From Chaetoderma sp. LZ-2023a (lineage: Eukaryota; Mollusca; Caudofoveata; Chaetodermatida; Chaetodermatidae), in assembly GCA_034401795.1 (NCBI GenBank), contig CM067367.1, positions 82,445,426 to 82,509,425 on the forward strand: a DNA stretch of 64,000 bases. Reading direction: 5' to 3'. Positions 11,364 to 21,817 of this stretch are shown in pieces. The notes beneath the pieces were generated by a model. The model saw only the letters and a list, made by a program, of their open reading frames with translations, made no database searches and had not been told where the DNA came from. Positions within the stretch are counted from its first letter, which is position 1. Each line of letters starts with the position of its first letter. The position numbers were made by a program, and so were the translations under genes.

Positions 11364-14300
11364 ATGGACATGGATTTAGATACATGCGTTATTTGTAACC
11401 AGAGCCTAGAAAATGGCTCACAAACTGTTAAGCTTCGAGTTAAAGGCTGTGACGGTATTAACAATGCTAGCAGAGCCTGTGAAAGCGATGTCATAGCTGA
11501 AGTAGGACAGAGGGTTCATGTAAAATGTCGACGGGAGTTCATTGATCCCAAGCGGATTGCCCGTGACGCAGAGAAAATTGAACAATCTCTGCCACCCATG
11601 CGAACACTCCGTTCAGAAAGTCCAACATTCAATTTTAGTGAACATTGTTTGCTATGCGGATACCCTGCAAAAATTCAAGATGGAAAGAAACGTGGCTATG
11701 ATATTTATCCAGTAAGTACTCATGACTTTCAATGTAGTATCGCCGAGGCCTGTGAGCAGTGAAAAGACGAATGGGGCAAACTTGTAGCTGGGCGGCTTGC
11801 CTTCATGCCAGATTTATGCGTTGTCAATGCAGTATACCATCAAAGCTGCAGCGTAAATTTTCGAACCATGAAAAATATCCCTCAGCTGCACTCATCTTGC
11901 TCATCCCAAAAACATGGAAGGCCAGAAGACTTGGACAGAGTAAGAGCATTTAGTGCGACAATGGCATTTCTTGAAAATAATGATGATGAGCAGCTGACCC
12001 TGCACGACCTCGTTAATAAAATGCAAGAGTATCTCGATGATAAAGAGAATAAAGCATACAGTACAAAATACATGCAAGATAAAATAAAGGATAATTATGG
12101 CGATGAAATATTTATTAGCACTGTGAATGGTAAGCCAAACGTTGTTACCCTTCGTTCTAAAGCATCTACTATTTTGACTGACTTCTATAAGGAACAGAAG
12201 AGAAAGGATTCCAAATCAGAGAGCATGCTAATCATCCAGACAGCTGCCAAACTGCTTAGACACGATATTAAGTTAATTGATTCATGCACATCATCTGAAA
12301 GCTATCCATCAAGGGAGCAAATGAGCAACCCAGTAAAGGCATTGAATTATTTACCACAGACACTGCGGGAATTATTGCGGATTTTGTTTACTGGAAAAGA
12401 CACAGAAATGAAACAGGCATCAGTTGGACAGGCTATTATGCAAGGAACTCGTCCTAGAGTTATTTTGGCACCTTTGCAGTTCGGGCTGTCATGTGAGATG
12501 CACCATAAATTTGTATCTAGATTTATTGTTGACACCTTGTACAAGCACAGATTTGGATGTTCATACGCGGAGATACAGAGGTTTGAGCGCAGTGCATCAC
12601 TTCATGGTGGAGATCTACCACAGCCATTATCAGGCGAGTTCATTCAGTTTGTTGCCGACAATGTGGATCACAATATTTGCACAATAGATGGGCATAATAC
12701 ATTTCATGGAATGGGAATCATTGCATCTGTTACACCAGGAAACCTTTCGTGCAAACTTATTCCAAGGATAAATGTAACATCTGAAGATATCAAGCAAGTT
12801 GGCAAGATCTGTATCAGGAACTTTGAGTCTCAGCATACCAGGAACTTCCCATTGACCTTTAAGGAGTTAACTGCGATGGAACAAACAGACCCAACAGCTG
12901 ACATTGACATCCTCTGGGATTTCTCTTTGTTTCTGCGTTCAAGGAGACAGTCATGGTCTGGCATGATGCAAACTGTTCACCAAGGAGTTTATCCAGGTAA
13001 ATTGTCTGTTATTTTCCTTCCGATGATAGATCTAGAGCCAAGTAACATGACCTGCATCTTTTCCACTTTGACTTATGTTTGTGAACAGGCAAACCGATAC
13101 CATGTTGCACCCGTGATTACATTTGATCAGCCCTTATATTGGAAAGCTATGACTATCATAGAGATTGGGCCGAGCTGGAGTCCATTAAAGCAAATTATTC
13201 TAAGACTCAGAGGTCTTCATATGGAGATGAGCTTCCTTGGCTGCATTGGTCACTTAATGGCAGGAAGCGGTCTTGCGCCTATTCTAGAGGTAGTCTACGC
13301 TGAGAATGCTGTCAAACACATTCTTAGTGGAAAGGCGATTTCTCGAGCAGTTCGAGGACACCTCATGGTTTTTGCTTCTCTCAGTACAATCTTGATTGCA
13401 AATGCATACAACCTACCACTACCTACACTTGCAGATGCTGAAGTTGACACAGTAGAATATTCCGCTGCAATGCATTCAAAAGAATTGTTTGACAATGATG
13501 ATAATGTTGCAGGACATGAAACGATTGAAAGTTCCCTAAATAAAAGTCTGGTTAAAGTTGGAGAGCTCTATGATGACATTATCAAAAATCTGTATGTAGC
13601 TACAAGATTGTCCTCGGAAAATGCATTACATGATGTCAAGGACAAACTAGACTCAGAGAAGGTGGTCATGAAAGATAAGAGGACTGCACGACTCTGGCTT
13701 TTGTATATGGAGTTGGTTGACATTCTGCGCAAATTCATTAAGGCAGAACGAACTGGTGATTGGAACATGCACCTTCAGACCGTTCGTGAGATGCTTCCAT
13801 ATTTTGCAGCCGCTGGGCATAATCTGTACGCCAAGTCTGCATATGTATATTTACAAAAGATGTTAGAAATCCCTGAAAGTCATCCAGATATACACACCAG
13901 CTTCCTCAATGGTCATCATGTCATTCATCGAAGTGATAGGTATTGGGCAGGGTTATCTACTGATCTAGTTATTGAGCAGGTCCTTATGAGAAGTGTAAAG
14001 TCAAGTGGTGGTCTAACACGAGGTCATGGAATGACAGAACTTCAGCATCTTGTTTGGTTGTTGTCTATGCCCGCATGTGCAGATGTGTGTAATGCAATGC
14101 AAGAGCTCTCTGGGGTAAACTGTGATTCAAGTGAACAACACAAAGATTCCACACAATCTCGAATAAAGCGTGATATGGATGATACTTACAAAATTATCAA
14201 AATCCTTAGTGAACTGAATCCATTTGGACCAGACCCTTCTCTTAGAGGACTTGTTAGTGGATTGTCTGCACATGAATCAGTCAATGTTGACGATGCTAAA

Positions 14301-15791
14301 GATATTGGAGAATCAATTATTAATTCGATGTGTGGCCAATGTGTATCAAGCATTTCGTTCCAGAGAAAGAGACAAGCTATTAACTTAGCATCCAAAACAT
14401 CTCTCAAGATTGATGATGAATGTGTACAAATTGATCCACAACTCCTATTTCAAAGACTCAGTTTAATTGCTACAAATGGATCAAAGGGGAATCCAGCATC
14501 TTATTTTGAGTATGAGTTGTGCACTCATCCGCCCGCACTCTTTGATAATTCATCTCTTCCATGGGAAGCAAATAAGCCGGCACTTGCTGATGCATTGTGG
14601 AAATTAATTCAAAATGAAGATGCAGTCCTTCCAGATTCTGTCCACTATGTGCTTGATGGAGGAGCTCTATTACACGGTGTTCCATGGCAGCGTGGAGAGA
14701 CATTTGCAAATGTTTGTCAAAGATATGTAAAATATTGCATAAGCAAATATGGAAAGGCTACAGTAGTTTTTTATGGTTATGACCAAGGCCCAGACATAAA
14801 AGATGTAACACATAAGAGGCGAACTCGTGGATCAGGCGCAACTGTTGTACTGACTCCGCAAACAGTTGTAACTCTGAGTAACAAACATCGGTTCATATCA
14901 ATCTTAAGTTCATCTCTCGAACAGGCTGGATGCTTAACGATAAAGGCAAGCGGTGATGCTGATGTCTTAATTACGCAAACGGCTATCTTGGCTTCAAAGT
15001 CAACAAATACTGCTCTTGTTGGAGACGATACCGACCTACTGGTGTTGCTTCTATACCATACTGATATGAATGGCTGTCAGCTATTTTTCAGACCAGAGCC
15101 AAAGCAAAATGCAAAGAAACCCCGACTGTGGAATATCAAAATGGCAAAGGAAAAACTCGGGTTCTGTTTGTGCTCACAGCTGTTATTTATCCATGCTATC
15201 CTTGGCTGTGACTCAACATCTAGGCTTTCTGGAATTGGAAAATCTGCATCCCTTAGCAAAATCCAGTGCTGCAAAGAACTCTCTCAAATTGCTGAAGTGT
15301 TTACAATGACTAATGCGAATAAAGATGACGTGATAAAAGCAGGTGAGAAGGCAATGCTTATTCTATACAATGGCACTTCAATGGATAGTCTAGTTGCTTT
15401 GCGGTACAAGCGATTCAGGGAGAAGGTTGCAAAAAGTTCCAAGTATGTTGAAGCACAAGATTTACCACCAACACCCGCATCCGCAAAGTTTCACAGTCTT
15501 CGCGTGTACTACCAAATTCAAGTTTGGAGAGGAGATGCTGGAGATATGGATCCAACAGAATGGGGCTGGAAAGTTCTCAACCACCAAATGCTGCCTGTTA
15601 AGACTGACATGCTGGCAGCACCTGACGATTTACTGTATACATTTAGATGCAGCTGCAAAACTGGCTGTGAATCAAAGAGATGCACCTGTAGAAAACATGG
15701 GCTCAGCTGCACATCCGCCTGCGAAGACTGTAAGGGTCTCAGTTGCTCGAATTCAATAATGCTCATTGAGGAAGATGACTTGGATAATTGA
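11364..15791 (+). CDS. Academ-like transposase with XPG/FEN1-like nuclease and CXC domains (one internal TGA)
   Basis: One frame of 1,475 codons with a single TGA (codon 133, 11,760-11,762). The start MDMDLDTCVICNQ is chosen because it opens the frame just after the AT-rich leader and precedes the first Cys pair. Domains: Cys pairs at residues 8-11 and about 95-98, then HxxxC near 155-160. The DDE-type core has ADNVDHN (about 431), TFDQPLYW (about 585), FLGCIGHLMAGSGL (about 620) and LEVVYAENAVKHILSGKA (about 641). The XPG/FEN1-like domain has LDGGALLHGVPW (about 1,098), GDADVLI, VGDDTDLLVLLLYH (about 1,219) and GCDSTSRLSGIGK (about 1,281). The tesmin/TSO1 CXC block spans about 1,428-1,465 (CSCKTGC, RCTCRKHGLSC). 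The predicted role is nuclear excision and insertion of the element. Downstream of the stop, a 1,342-codon frame stays open, with a usable Met at 11,805. Assignment of individual catalytic residues is inference. Confidence 0.85.
11760..11762 (+). other. In-frame TGA inside the transposase frame
   Basis: Context is TGT GAG CAG TGA AAA GAC GAA TGG. The frame is open on both sides and the protein reads as continuous family sequence across it, with Arg expected from my memory of homologues. CGA to TGA is the commonest CpG-decay change. A canonical GTAAGT lies just upstream (11,712), but the AG partners nearby (11,737, 11,759, 11,787, 11,811) either give an implausibly short intron, leave the TGA in place or shift the frame. 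Splicing is therefore not a convincing explanation. Confidence 0.85.
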
Positions 15792-15876
15792 TGCAAGATG
15801 AAATTAGTAGAAACCAGGTACCTATGCCATACTATTTCATCTTAGCTTAGCTTAGAAACACACAATACCGTGACAT

Positions 15877-15882
15877 AATAAA
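15877..15882 (+). promoter_or_regulatory. Likely polyadenylation signal (AATAAA) of the transposase gene
   Basis: AATAAA lies 86 bp after the stop codon, inside the AT-rich 3' part of the transposon. A second AATAAA occurs near 16,050. No downstream GU-rich element was evaluated. Confidence 0.5.
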
Positions 15883-16069
15883 ATATAATATGTATTGTAT
15901 CAATATCGATGATGGTATTAGGTAAATTCATGCAAGTGGCATAACACAATACATTTAATTTGTGGAGAATATGTCAATCGTATTCATTTATTACTAAAAA
16001 AAAGTCCAAAAATACCCAGTCACACATATATTACATACCGGTTTTAAAGAAATAAAGAAAAAATGGCCC

Positions 16070-16233
16070 AAATCTGGTAATAATTATGCAAATTTTACCC
16101 TTTCCGCTATTGGAATTTTGGAGGACTTTTGATATGTTGTACATGATGGCCCCCTATACACTGGGCGAGGTAAAAAAATTATGTTGCAATTTGTTCCGGG
16201 TTAAAATATTTTTGGCCTAGATTGACTGGACTA
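16070..16233 (-). repeat. Right terminal inverted repeat of the Academ-like transposon
   Basis: Reverse-complement partner of 10,891-11,043, with 'attttggaggacttttgata', 'gttgcaatttgttc' and the terminal CTGGACTA, followed by TTA. Confidence 0.85.
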
Positions 16234-16241
16234 TTAGTGTA

Positions 16242-16460
16242 TTAACTCTTTGAGCCGTACTGCATACATATATATGTATTGCAATTTATGTCATAATTAT
16301 TCTGCTGAACATTGGGGAAATGATTTGATTGAAAGTTGTTGCTGCCACAGGTAGCAATGATTATCTGTTAAATTATTTGTAAAATATTCAGCAGTTGCTC
16401 TGTATGACTGTTATAAAAATTAAGGACAATTAGTATTAAGCATTGAAATGAAAGAGTTAA
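16242..16460. mobile_element. TTAA-ended MITE, family M3, copy 2
   Basis: Paralogue of 9,375-9,591 with ends 'ttaactctttgagcc' and 'gaaatgaaagagttaa'. It starts only five bases beyond the TTA duplication of the large transposon. Because copy 1 stands at the equivalent place in unit 1, the MITE was there before the segment duplicated. Confidence 0.65.
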
Positions 16461-16869
16461 TTCTCATACTGTGGATATATTTTAGACATAAAGATTTAAC
16501 CATTATACAGCTGAAGCCAGGTACATGTATCAACACTCTTAAATTTGGAATCAGTATGGCTGGCAGACTAATCTGTCTGTAATAATAATTTAAGTCAGTA
16601 AATTCAGCATTACAATGGTTAAGTAGCTACATGAGGTTTAAGTCTGATATTATTAAGGATTGTATTTAATTTAATATATTGCTGAAATTTCATGTTTTTA
16701 CAAATTATTGAACAGACATGTTAGAATGGTGAAAGTTTGTTTGCCTGGAAACTAGTAATATATGTGTGAAATTATTATGGAAGAGTTAGTTATGTAGAAG
16801 TTTGAATATATAAAGTTGCTATGTAACGCTATTGAATTTGAATTTGAAAAACAAAGTACATTAGCTAAA

Positions 16870-17474
16870 GCTGTGTTTACCTGGCACGCGGAAACGAAAT
16901 GTGGAATATACTTCAGATCGCTCTTTACTATTTTCCTTTATCCATTTACCTGCACGCGGTAAGTGGTATGCGGAACGTGGAACGGCGGGATGCGGAAAAA
17001 ATGATCGCTCAGTGTAGCGATTTTTCCGGACGGAAAAGATTCCATTGCGGAATAGAACACATGTAATGAAAGGGTAATCCAAGTAGTTAAAGCTGATGCA
17101 TCTTCTAAAATTATAAGAAATAATTTGTCAAAAACATTAGGAAATCAGTAATATTATAATTACATGTTGTTAGATTTGGCCATGGTATCATTTTGAATCT
17201 AGTCATTAGTATCCAGCCATTTTGGATCTACATCTCTCGCCTCCATACATAAACATTTTGTAATGGTCTCAGTGGAAGGCTAGATATCAAAGTGTAAAAA
17301 AATGTGTTGTCGTTTTTGAAAGAAATTTGGTAGAAATATCGCAATATCACCAATAAAAATGCAATAAAAAACGCAACGATACCGCATGCAGGTAAATGGT
17401 ACACGCAATATTTTACCAGCATTCTGCATACCCGCTTTCCGTTCCGCATTCTGCACGTGCCAGGTAAACGCAGC
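16870..17474. mobile_element. 605 bp non-autonomous TIR element, class unknown
   Basis: The left end 'gctgtgtttacctggcacg' and the right end 'cgtgccaggtaaacgcagc' are complementary with one mismatch over 19 bases. Internal inverted words (tttacctgcacgcgg, gcatgcaggtaaa, 'ggtatgcggaacg') extend the pairing. The paralogous unit 1 runs uninterrupted through this point near 10,000 ('aagttaagactgcg'), so it is an insertion at a TTAA-like site. No coding capacity. Confidence 0.75.
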
Positions 17475-17786
17475 TTAAGACTGTGTTATTGAATAATATT
17501 TATAGTCAACCTCCACAATAGATAAGTGAAAGTAGCATCTGTCTATCCAGTCCATAGCCTAACAAACAATCAATCTGTTCATCCATTACTCCATCCTTGG
17601 ACCGGTATAGTCGGAGGCTCGCCCCCAGAGCCAGCTACAAAAATAACAATCCATCTGTCAATCCATCACTCCATCTAGTGGACTGGCTCAGAGTAAGGCT
17701 CGAACCCAGAGCTACAATCCTCGAAAACCCTGGCTACCTTACAAGCATAAGGATTCCACACAAACCTGTTTCAATTCGGCCTAAGA

Positions 17787-18020
17787 TTAACCCATTAAAA
17801 TAAGTCAAATTTGGTCAAGAAAATTTAAATATTTTGTGATTGAAAGTTCATTTACAGGCCGAGAGAATACAATTTTTGAATATTTATCTCTGGAATGACT
17901 GATTCGGTTATCGAGCCAGTCATTCTAGTGGTAAATTTTCAAAAATTGTATTCTCCTGGCCGGTAAACAGACACTCCACAAGACCATAGCAGAGACTGGT
18001 TTTGACCATTAAAGGGTCAA
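17787..18020. mobile_element. TTAA-ended hairpin MITE, family M2
   Basis: Left end 'ttaacccattaaaataag', right end 'ttttgaccattaaagggt'. The centre is the clear palindrome 'tggaatgactgattcggtta' / 'cgagccagtcattctagtgg', with 'aatacaatttttgaa' repeated inverted. This is the best-preserved M2 copy in the window. Confidence 0.7.
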
Positions 18021-18431
18021 AGACCAGTATTTTAACGATATGTCAAGTCTGCCGACCAAAAATTACAAATTCCATATGATGAACGAATATTCTGTTGAAT
18101 AATTTGAAACTAATTTGACTGGCATGACTGGGCGCAACACATTCCAGTCGAATTTAGGTTTCAAGATATTCAGCAGCTTTCCAGCATAGGTGTCTTCAAA
18201 TTGAGGCACTGGTATTTCAAAGGTTAAAGGAATATATATGACAAGACAGCAGTGTTACACTGACAGGATATTGGAGAAAATCTTGGCATTATGCGTTTGC
18301 AATTGCATATTCTAGATTTGTATCAAGATCAATGACCTTGACCTCAGAAGACTGAATGCTTTTATGCAGCTCAGCTAGACTGGTTGAGGTAACTCAATGA
18401 CCATGCTTATTTCCAATAATTTGGCCAATTC
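18021..18431. other. Non-coding spacer with one hairpin (about 18,085-18,190)
   Basis: 'tctgttgaataatttgaaac' pairs with 'gtttcaagatattcagcag', an arrangement also seen at 28,520, 29,389, 29,519 and 60,000. The rest holds no coding signal. Confidence 0.5.
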
Positions 18432-18544
18432 TGAAACAAGAGGCCCAAGGGGCCTGTGTCGCTCACCTGGAATACTGGCATTTTAAGTAGAAAGGACATA
18501 GATCCTACATGTATAAATTTTTGTCAAAATTGTTGGTGGGTGGT

Positions 18545-18724
18545 TTAACCCTTACCACTCTGTTGTCAAAGTTTTAAATTTTCAGATTAAATTAAAAGAC
18601 GAACTGGTGTTTATTTTTCAATAAATTTGGTGGAACATCGTCCACCAAAATTGTTGAAAAATGTACACCAGTTTCTTTGCTATTGACACAGAAGATAGAC
18701 TATTGACAGAGTGGTAAAGGTTAA
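18545..18724. mobile_element. TTAA-ended hairpin MITE, family M1, complete
   Basis: The ends are 'ttaacccttaccactctg' and 'cagagtggtaaaggttaa'. 'gaactggtgtttatttttca' pairs with 'tgaaaaatgtacaccagttt'. TTAA at both borders suggests a piggyBac-type target. Other copies: 25,067 and 28,802, with ends only at 8,946 and 10,264. Confidence 0.75.
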
Positions 18725-19025
18725 GACTTAAGAGTAGCCTTTTAAACGAGTTTGTGGACATTTTTGGAAGTCGAATATTGTCACCAAACATGATAGATTT
18801 AGATTGGTCCATGCCGGCCATGTTTTTTTATTTTCGTGAAAATTAGGTCATCCAAGATGGCTGCCAAACTATTTGGTCAATTAAGAAATGGCCGAGTTAT
18901 TATTAAAACTCCCGTTTAAATTATCTTCAAAATATTGCTTTGACGTCGCAATCGCCTGTATGCATTAACTGAATGGGGAATGTGCTGTTCACGTGATAGC
19001 TATGTCACCACTTCTGGCTGCACGC

Positions 19026-19093
19026 TGATTGGCTACTGCTCGCCCTCTGATTGGCTGGAGCGTCCTGCCTCTGATGTCACGAGTAGTATAAAA
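19026..19093 (+). promoter_or_regulatory. Pol II-type promoter of X-A: two inverted CCAAT boxes and TATAAAA
   Basis: GATTGG occurs at 19,026-19,031 and 19,049-19,054, then 'ctgatgtcacg' (CRE-like), then TATAAAA at 19,087-19,093 followed by GGGACG. X-E has the same TATA context at 56,647, and X-C has ATTGG boxes and a TATA-like box on the other strand near 43,000. Conservation across copies supports a real promoter. Confidence 0.6.
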
Positions 19094-21679
19094 GGGACGA
19101 AAAAACGAGAATCGATAGCATCATCGGCGGGAAGCCGACACAGTCAGGAAGATTGCTGGACCAGCGCAGTTCAAGATGCGGGACAACTGCTAACCGACTG
19201 TGGTACCAACACCACAGCGGTGCCGTTCAGAATTGAGATCTCCTGCGCCGGTGAGCCGTCTTAAGACTTTTCCGCAAAAACAATTTTGGAAGCTCCCAGA
19301 TGGCCATCCAGGGGCAATAAACTAATATAAGAACGCCCTTTCCGGAACTTTCTCAGAGGAGTTTCCTGCGGATGGGCCTTGCGGGCCCGATGTGATTCCA
19401 CGGGATGCAGAGTGACTCTTGGTGGATAACTCGCCGGATCTTCCGACCACGCTGAAAAGTGGTATCAAACACTCCGCGCTGCATGCCGCGCGTGTGCTAA
19501 TTAACTTTTAGACCACAGTCTGGTGGGACTCTGCTCGGTGCGCCGCAAGAGCTATGTGACGTATCCCGCACCGTGTAGTCATGTACCCAGTTATTGTACA
19601 TGCATATTTAATTACAAATATAGCCCTCCTTCCTTGTTAATGGGCAACTTCCAAACTACCGTCGCCGGACGAAACTTTACAACTGTTTAAATTAGTTATT
19701 AGTTAAACTGACAATCTAATGGGCATCCTTATTACCCGTTCTTCTTCACCGTCATGAGAGTGAGCTGCATCCAGTCTGCCTGTGGAAATCTTCCTGCATT
19801 CAAGATCATGCCATCTCATGCTACTCAACTGTAGCGTATCAATTTCCGTGATTTATGAACTCTTATTGTACCGATGACCAATAGGTACTCAAGTAACTAT
19901 ACTATTGTGCATTTAATTATTTCCGCAAATGTTACTGATGACTAATAGGTACCTACCCGGTCTGTCTGACTGCATTTTTATACTTTCCGTTTCATACTGT
20001 AAATATTATCTTTATTTCCATGTGCTCTCAACTAACAGCACCATTAGGACCTATGACCTGTGATATATCGCTAGCACTGTATTAGTTAGTTGTGTATATG
20101 GCAAGTAGCCATCCTAGTTATTATGTTTTGTTTCTATATAAAAACTCTAGGACACAGTACGCTAGGTAATACTATACAGCAACAGTATATCTGCATCACT
20201 ATATTCCCCCCCCCCCACTCCAATTTTACACTAAGGTCGTGGATCATGCTCCAATTGCTCGAGCCTGACATGTTACCGACTAAACCTGGCTATTCTAGCT
20301 CAATAGCATAGGTTTAAAGTGGTTAGGGTCAATCTCTCCATAAGAGACACATGTGTACGCCTCTTTTCCGGCTGTAGTGGATATGTAACACCACGCACTG
20401 GCTAAGTTGTGTAAAATTGGCCTAATACCTTAGGGACTCTTATTAATATCGAGTTATTGTCTCTTTCCACACTCATCGAGCCTCACAGCTTGCTAATTGT
20501 TTGGACTCCCCATCGACACATTAGCAGGATCTAACTCTGGGAAACTATTGGGGTTTCTGAGCGGTGACAACTAAAGTGCCGATTTACACACACCTCCCCC
20601 TGTATCTTCGGATACTGGTTAGTTTAGATTCCCCCGCCAATATACGAAGCACTGTGAAAAGAAATTATATTATTTATTAATTATTATGTGACACCGGCCT
20701 GCAGTGCATCTCTGGGCATTCTGGAACTTAACCCTAATGATAGGTAATATGACGGACGAGACGCAGATCTCCATCCAACTCGTTGTAGTGTCTGGGTGAG
20801 GTCTTAGAACCCACCACATCCTCACGGAAAGGTCACTAGCGATGGATATCTGTCTCTTACTCCCCACCGTAAACGATATTGCGCTTTCTAAATTGCTTTT
20901 GTGAACTGCAACCTTGCCCTAGTGATGTTATATGTGGTTGCAGAACAAGGGTTACCGGATCGTCATATGACTCGGGAGCTATTGCTCCGCAACATGTATG
21001 CACGCTGTCTTTCTGTGGGGCGACCTTCGGGAAGCTGGGCATCTTTGCCAGTCAGATATATGTGTTGAAAGATAGGTAAGAATCCTTGCCACTTGCGACC
21101 AAAGCTTGTAATCGTATCTAATAACCAAATGGTAGGTTAGAATGTAGCAGAAGGCCCGCATAGATAAAGCAGCAACTAACAATGCAATATCTTTGGACCT
21201 ACATAAGACGGGGACCTGTGAATTCTTCGGAAATCATTCAACCCATCTTCACATAAACCAGTGTGCATCAAATTAATTATGGCTTCACTAGGATTGACCA
21301 GCACTTAGCTTTTTGTTTGAACAAAAGAGTGGCACTTTTTGCCATCTCTTTTACTCTGCTTCGGCGGTGAAGGCATTTTCCCGTGATGGAGGCCCACGCG
21401 AGGCACGTTCCTCTCGCAACCACAATGTTTTGTGTGTTAGGGGTGTAATTAGTTTATATTAAACTATCAAGTAGCCCCATTGTGATGCTCCCTTGCGGGG
21501 ATACCTCTGCGGATTTACGGATCTGTGTGCTACCTTCGGCGAGACCACGTAGAAAGAACACTGAATAGATCTATGTACTGTATTATTTGCTCATTACTGT
21601 CAAACGAATAGCATTGTTTGTATAGTTATTAATTGTGACTATTTAATTATATCATCGTATCCAGACTTATAAGTTAGTA

Positions 21680-21817
21680 ATGGACCGTCATACCGGTGAC
21701 ACCAACAGTTGGGACGAGACAGTGAGGGTCTATCTCGGTGGCAATGGTCACACGGCCCCACTGGAACGTGAACGTTCCACCGGCTCTAGAGGCTGGTCTT
21801 TGTACCTTCCAGAGACG
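21680..21817 (+). pseudogene. X-A conserved terminal short frame
   Basis: It opens MDRHTGDTNSWDETV and continues into 'NGHTAPLERERSTGSRGW'. X-B (MDSHTDDTNSWDETI, then NNGRTAPPER), X-D (MQRHTGYTNSRDDPV, then GNGRLASLECERSTSPRGRS) and X-C show the same pattern at the same distance from the element end. Shared residues despite DNA divergence suggest the frame once coded for protein. Function unknown. Confidence 0.45.

Larger units (their letters stand above)
10891..16233 (+). mobile_element. Academ-like (AcademX-type) DNA transposon, 5,343 bp, nearly intact
   Basis: The outermost ends are TAGTCCAG and CTGGACTA, inside a longer imperfect inverted repeat (left about 10,891-11,043, right about 16,070-16,233). 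TTA flanks both ends. Inside is one long plus-strand frame (11,364-15,791) with DDE, XPG-like and CXC domains, plus a short AT-rich leader and tail. Three-base target duplications and an XPG nuclease in the transposase fit what I recall of the Academ superfamily. Its ends can be checked against the duplicated host segment at 9.1-10.3 kb, which lacks it. Apart from one TGA codon the element looks complete. Kolobok (TTAA), hAT (8 bp) and piggyBac (TTAA) are disfavoured by the target site. The assignment is from family knowledge, not a search. Confidence 0.75.
10336..17800. repeat. Tandem segmental duplication, unit 2, split by three insertions
   Basis: Homologous to unit 1 (9,140-10,335) once three inserts are removed: a palindrome at 10,456-10,795, the DNA transposon at 10,891-16,233 and a TIR element at 16,870-17,474. 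The right part (16,461-17,800) keeps the unit 1 order up to the 'cactccat' sub-repeats at about 17,580-17,720. Confidence 0.7.

Noticed and set aside
11760-11762. Selenocysteine at the TGA
   Set aside because: No known selenoprotein relationship, and no SECIS-like structure was recognised in the 3' region. Arg is the expected residue.
11712-11811. A small intron removing the TGA in the transposase frame
   Set aside because: The donor GTAAGT is good, but each nearby AG gives a 26 nt intron, leaves the TGA, or shifts the frame. The translated sequence across the TGA also looks like genuine protein.
19405-19440. 'gactcttggtggataactcg' looks like the 5' end of 5.8S rRNA
   Set aside because: Likeness lasts about 20-25 bases. 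The rest of 5.8S, and any 18S or 28S flank, does not follow, and the same words are simply part of family X (also at about 56,985).
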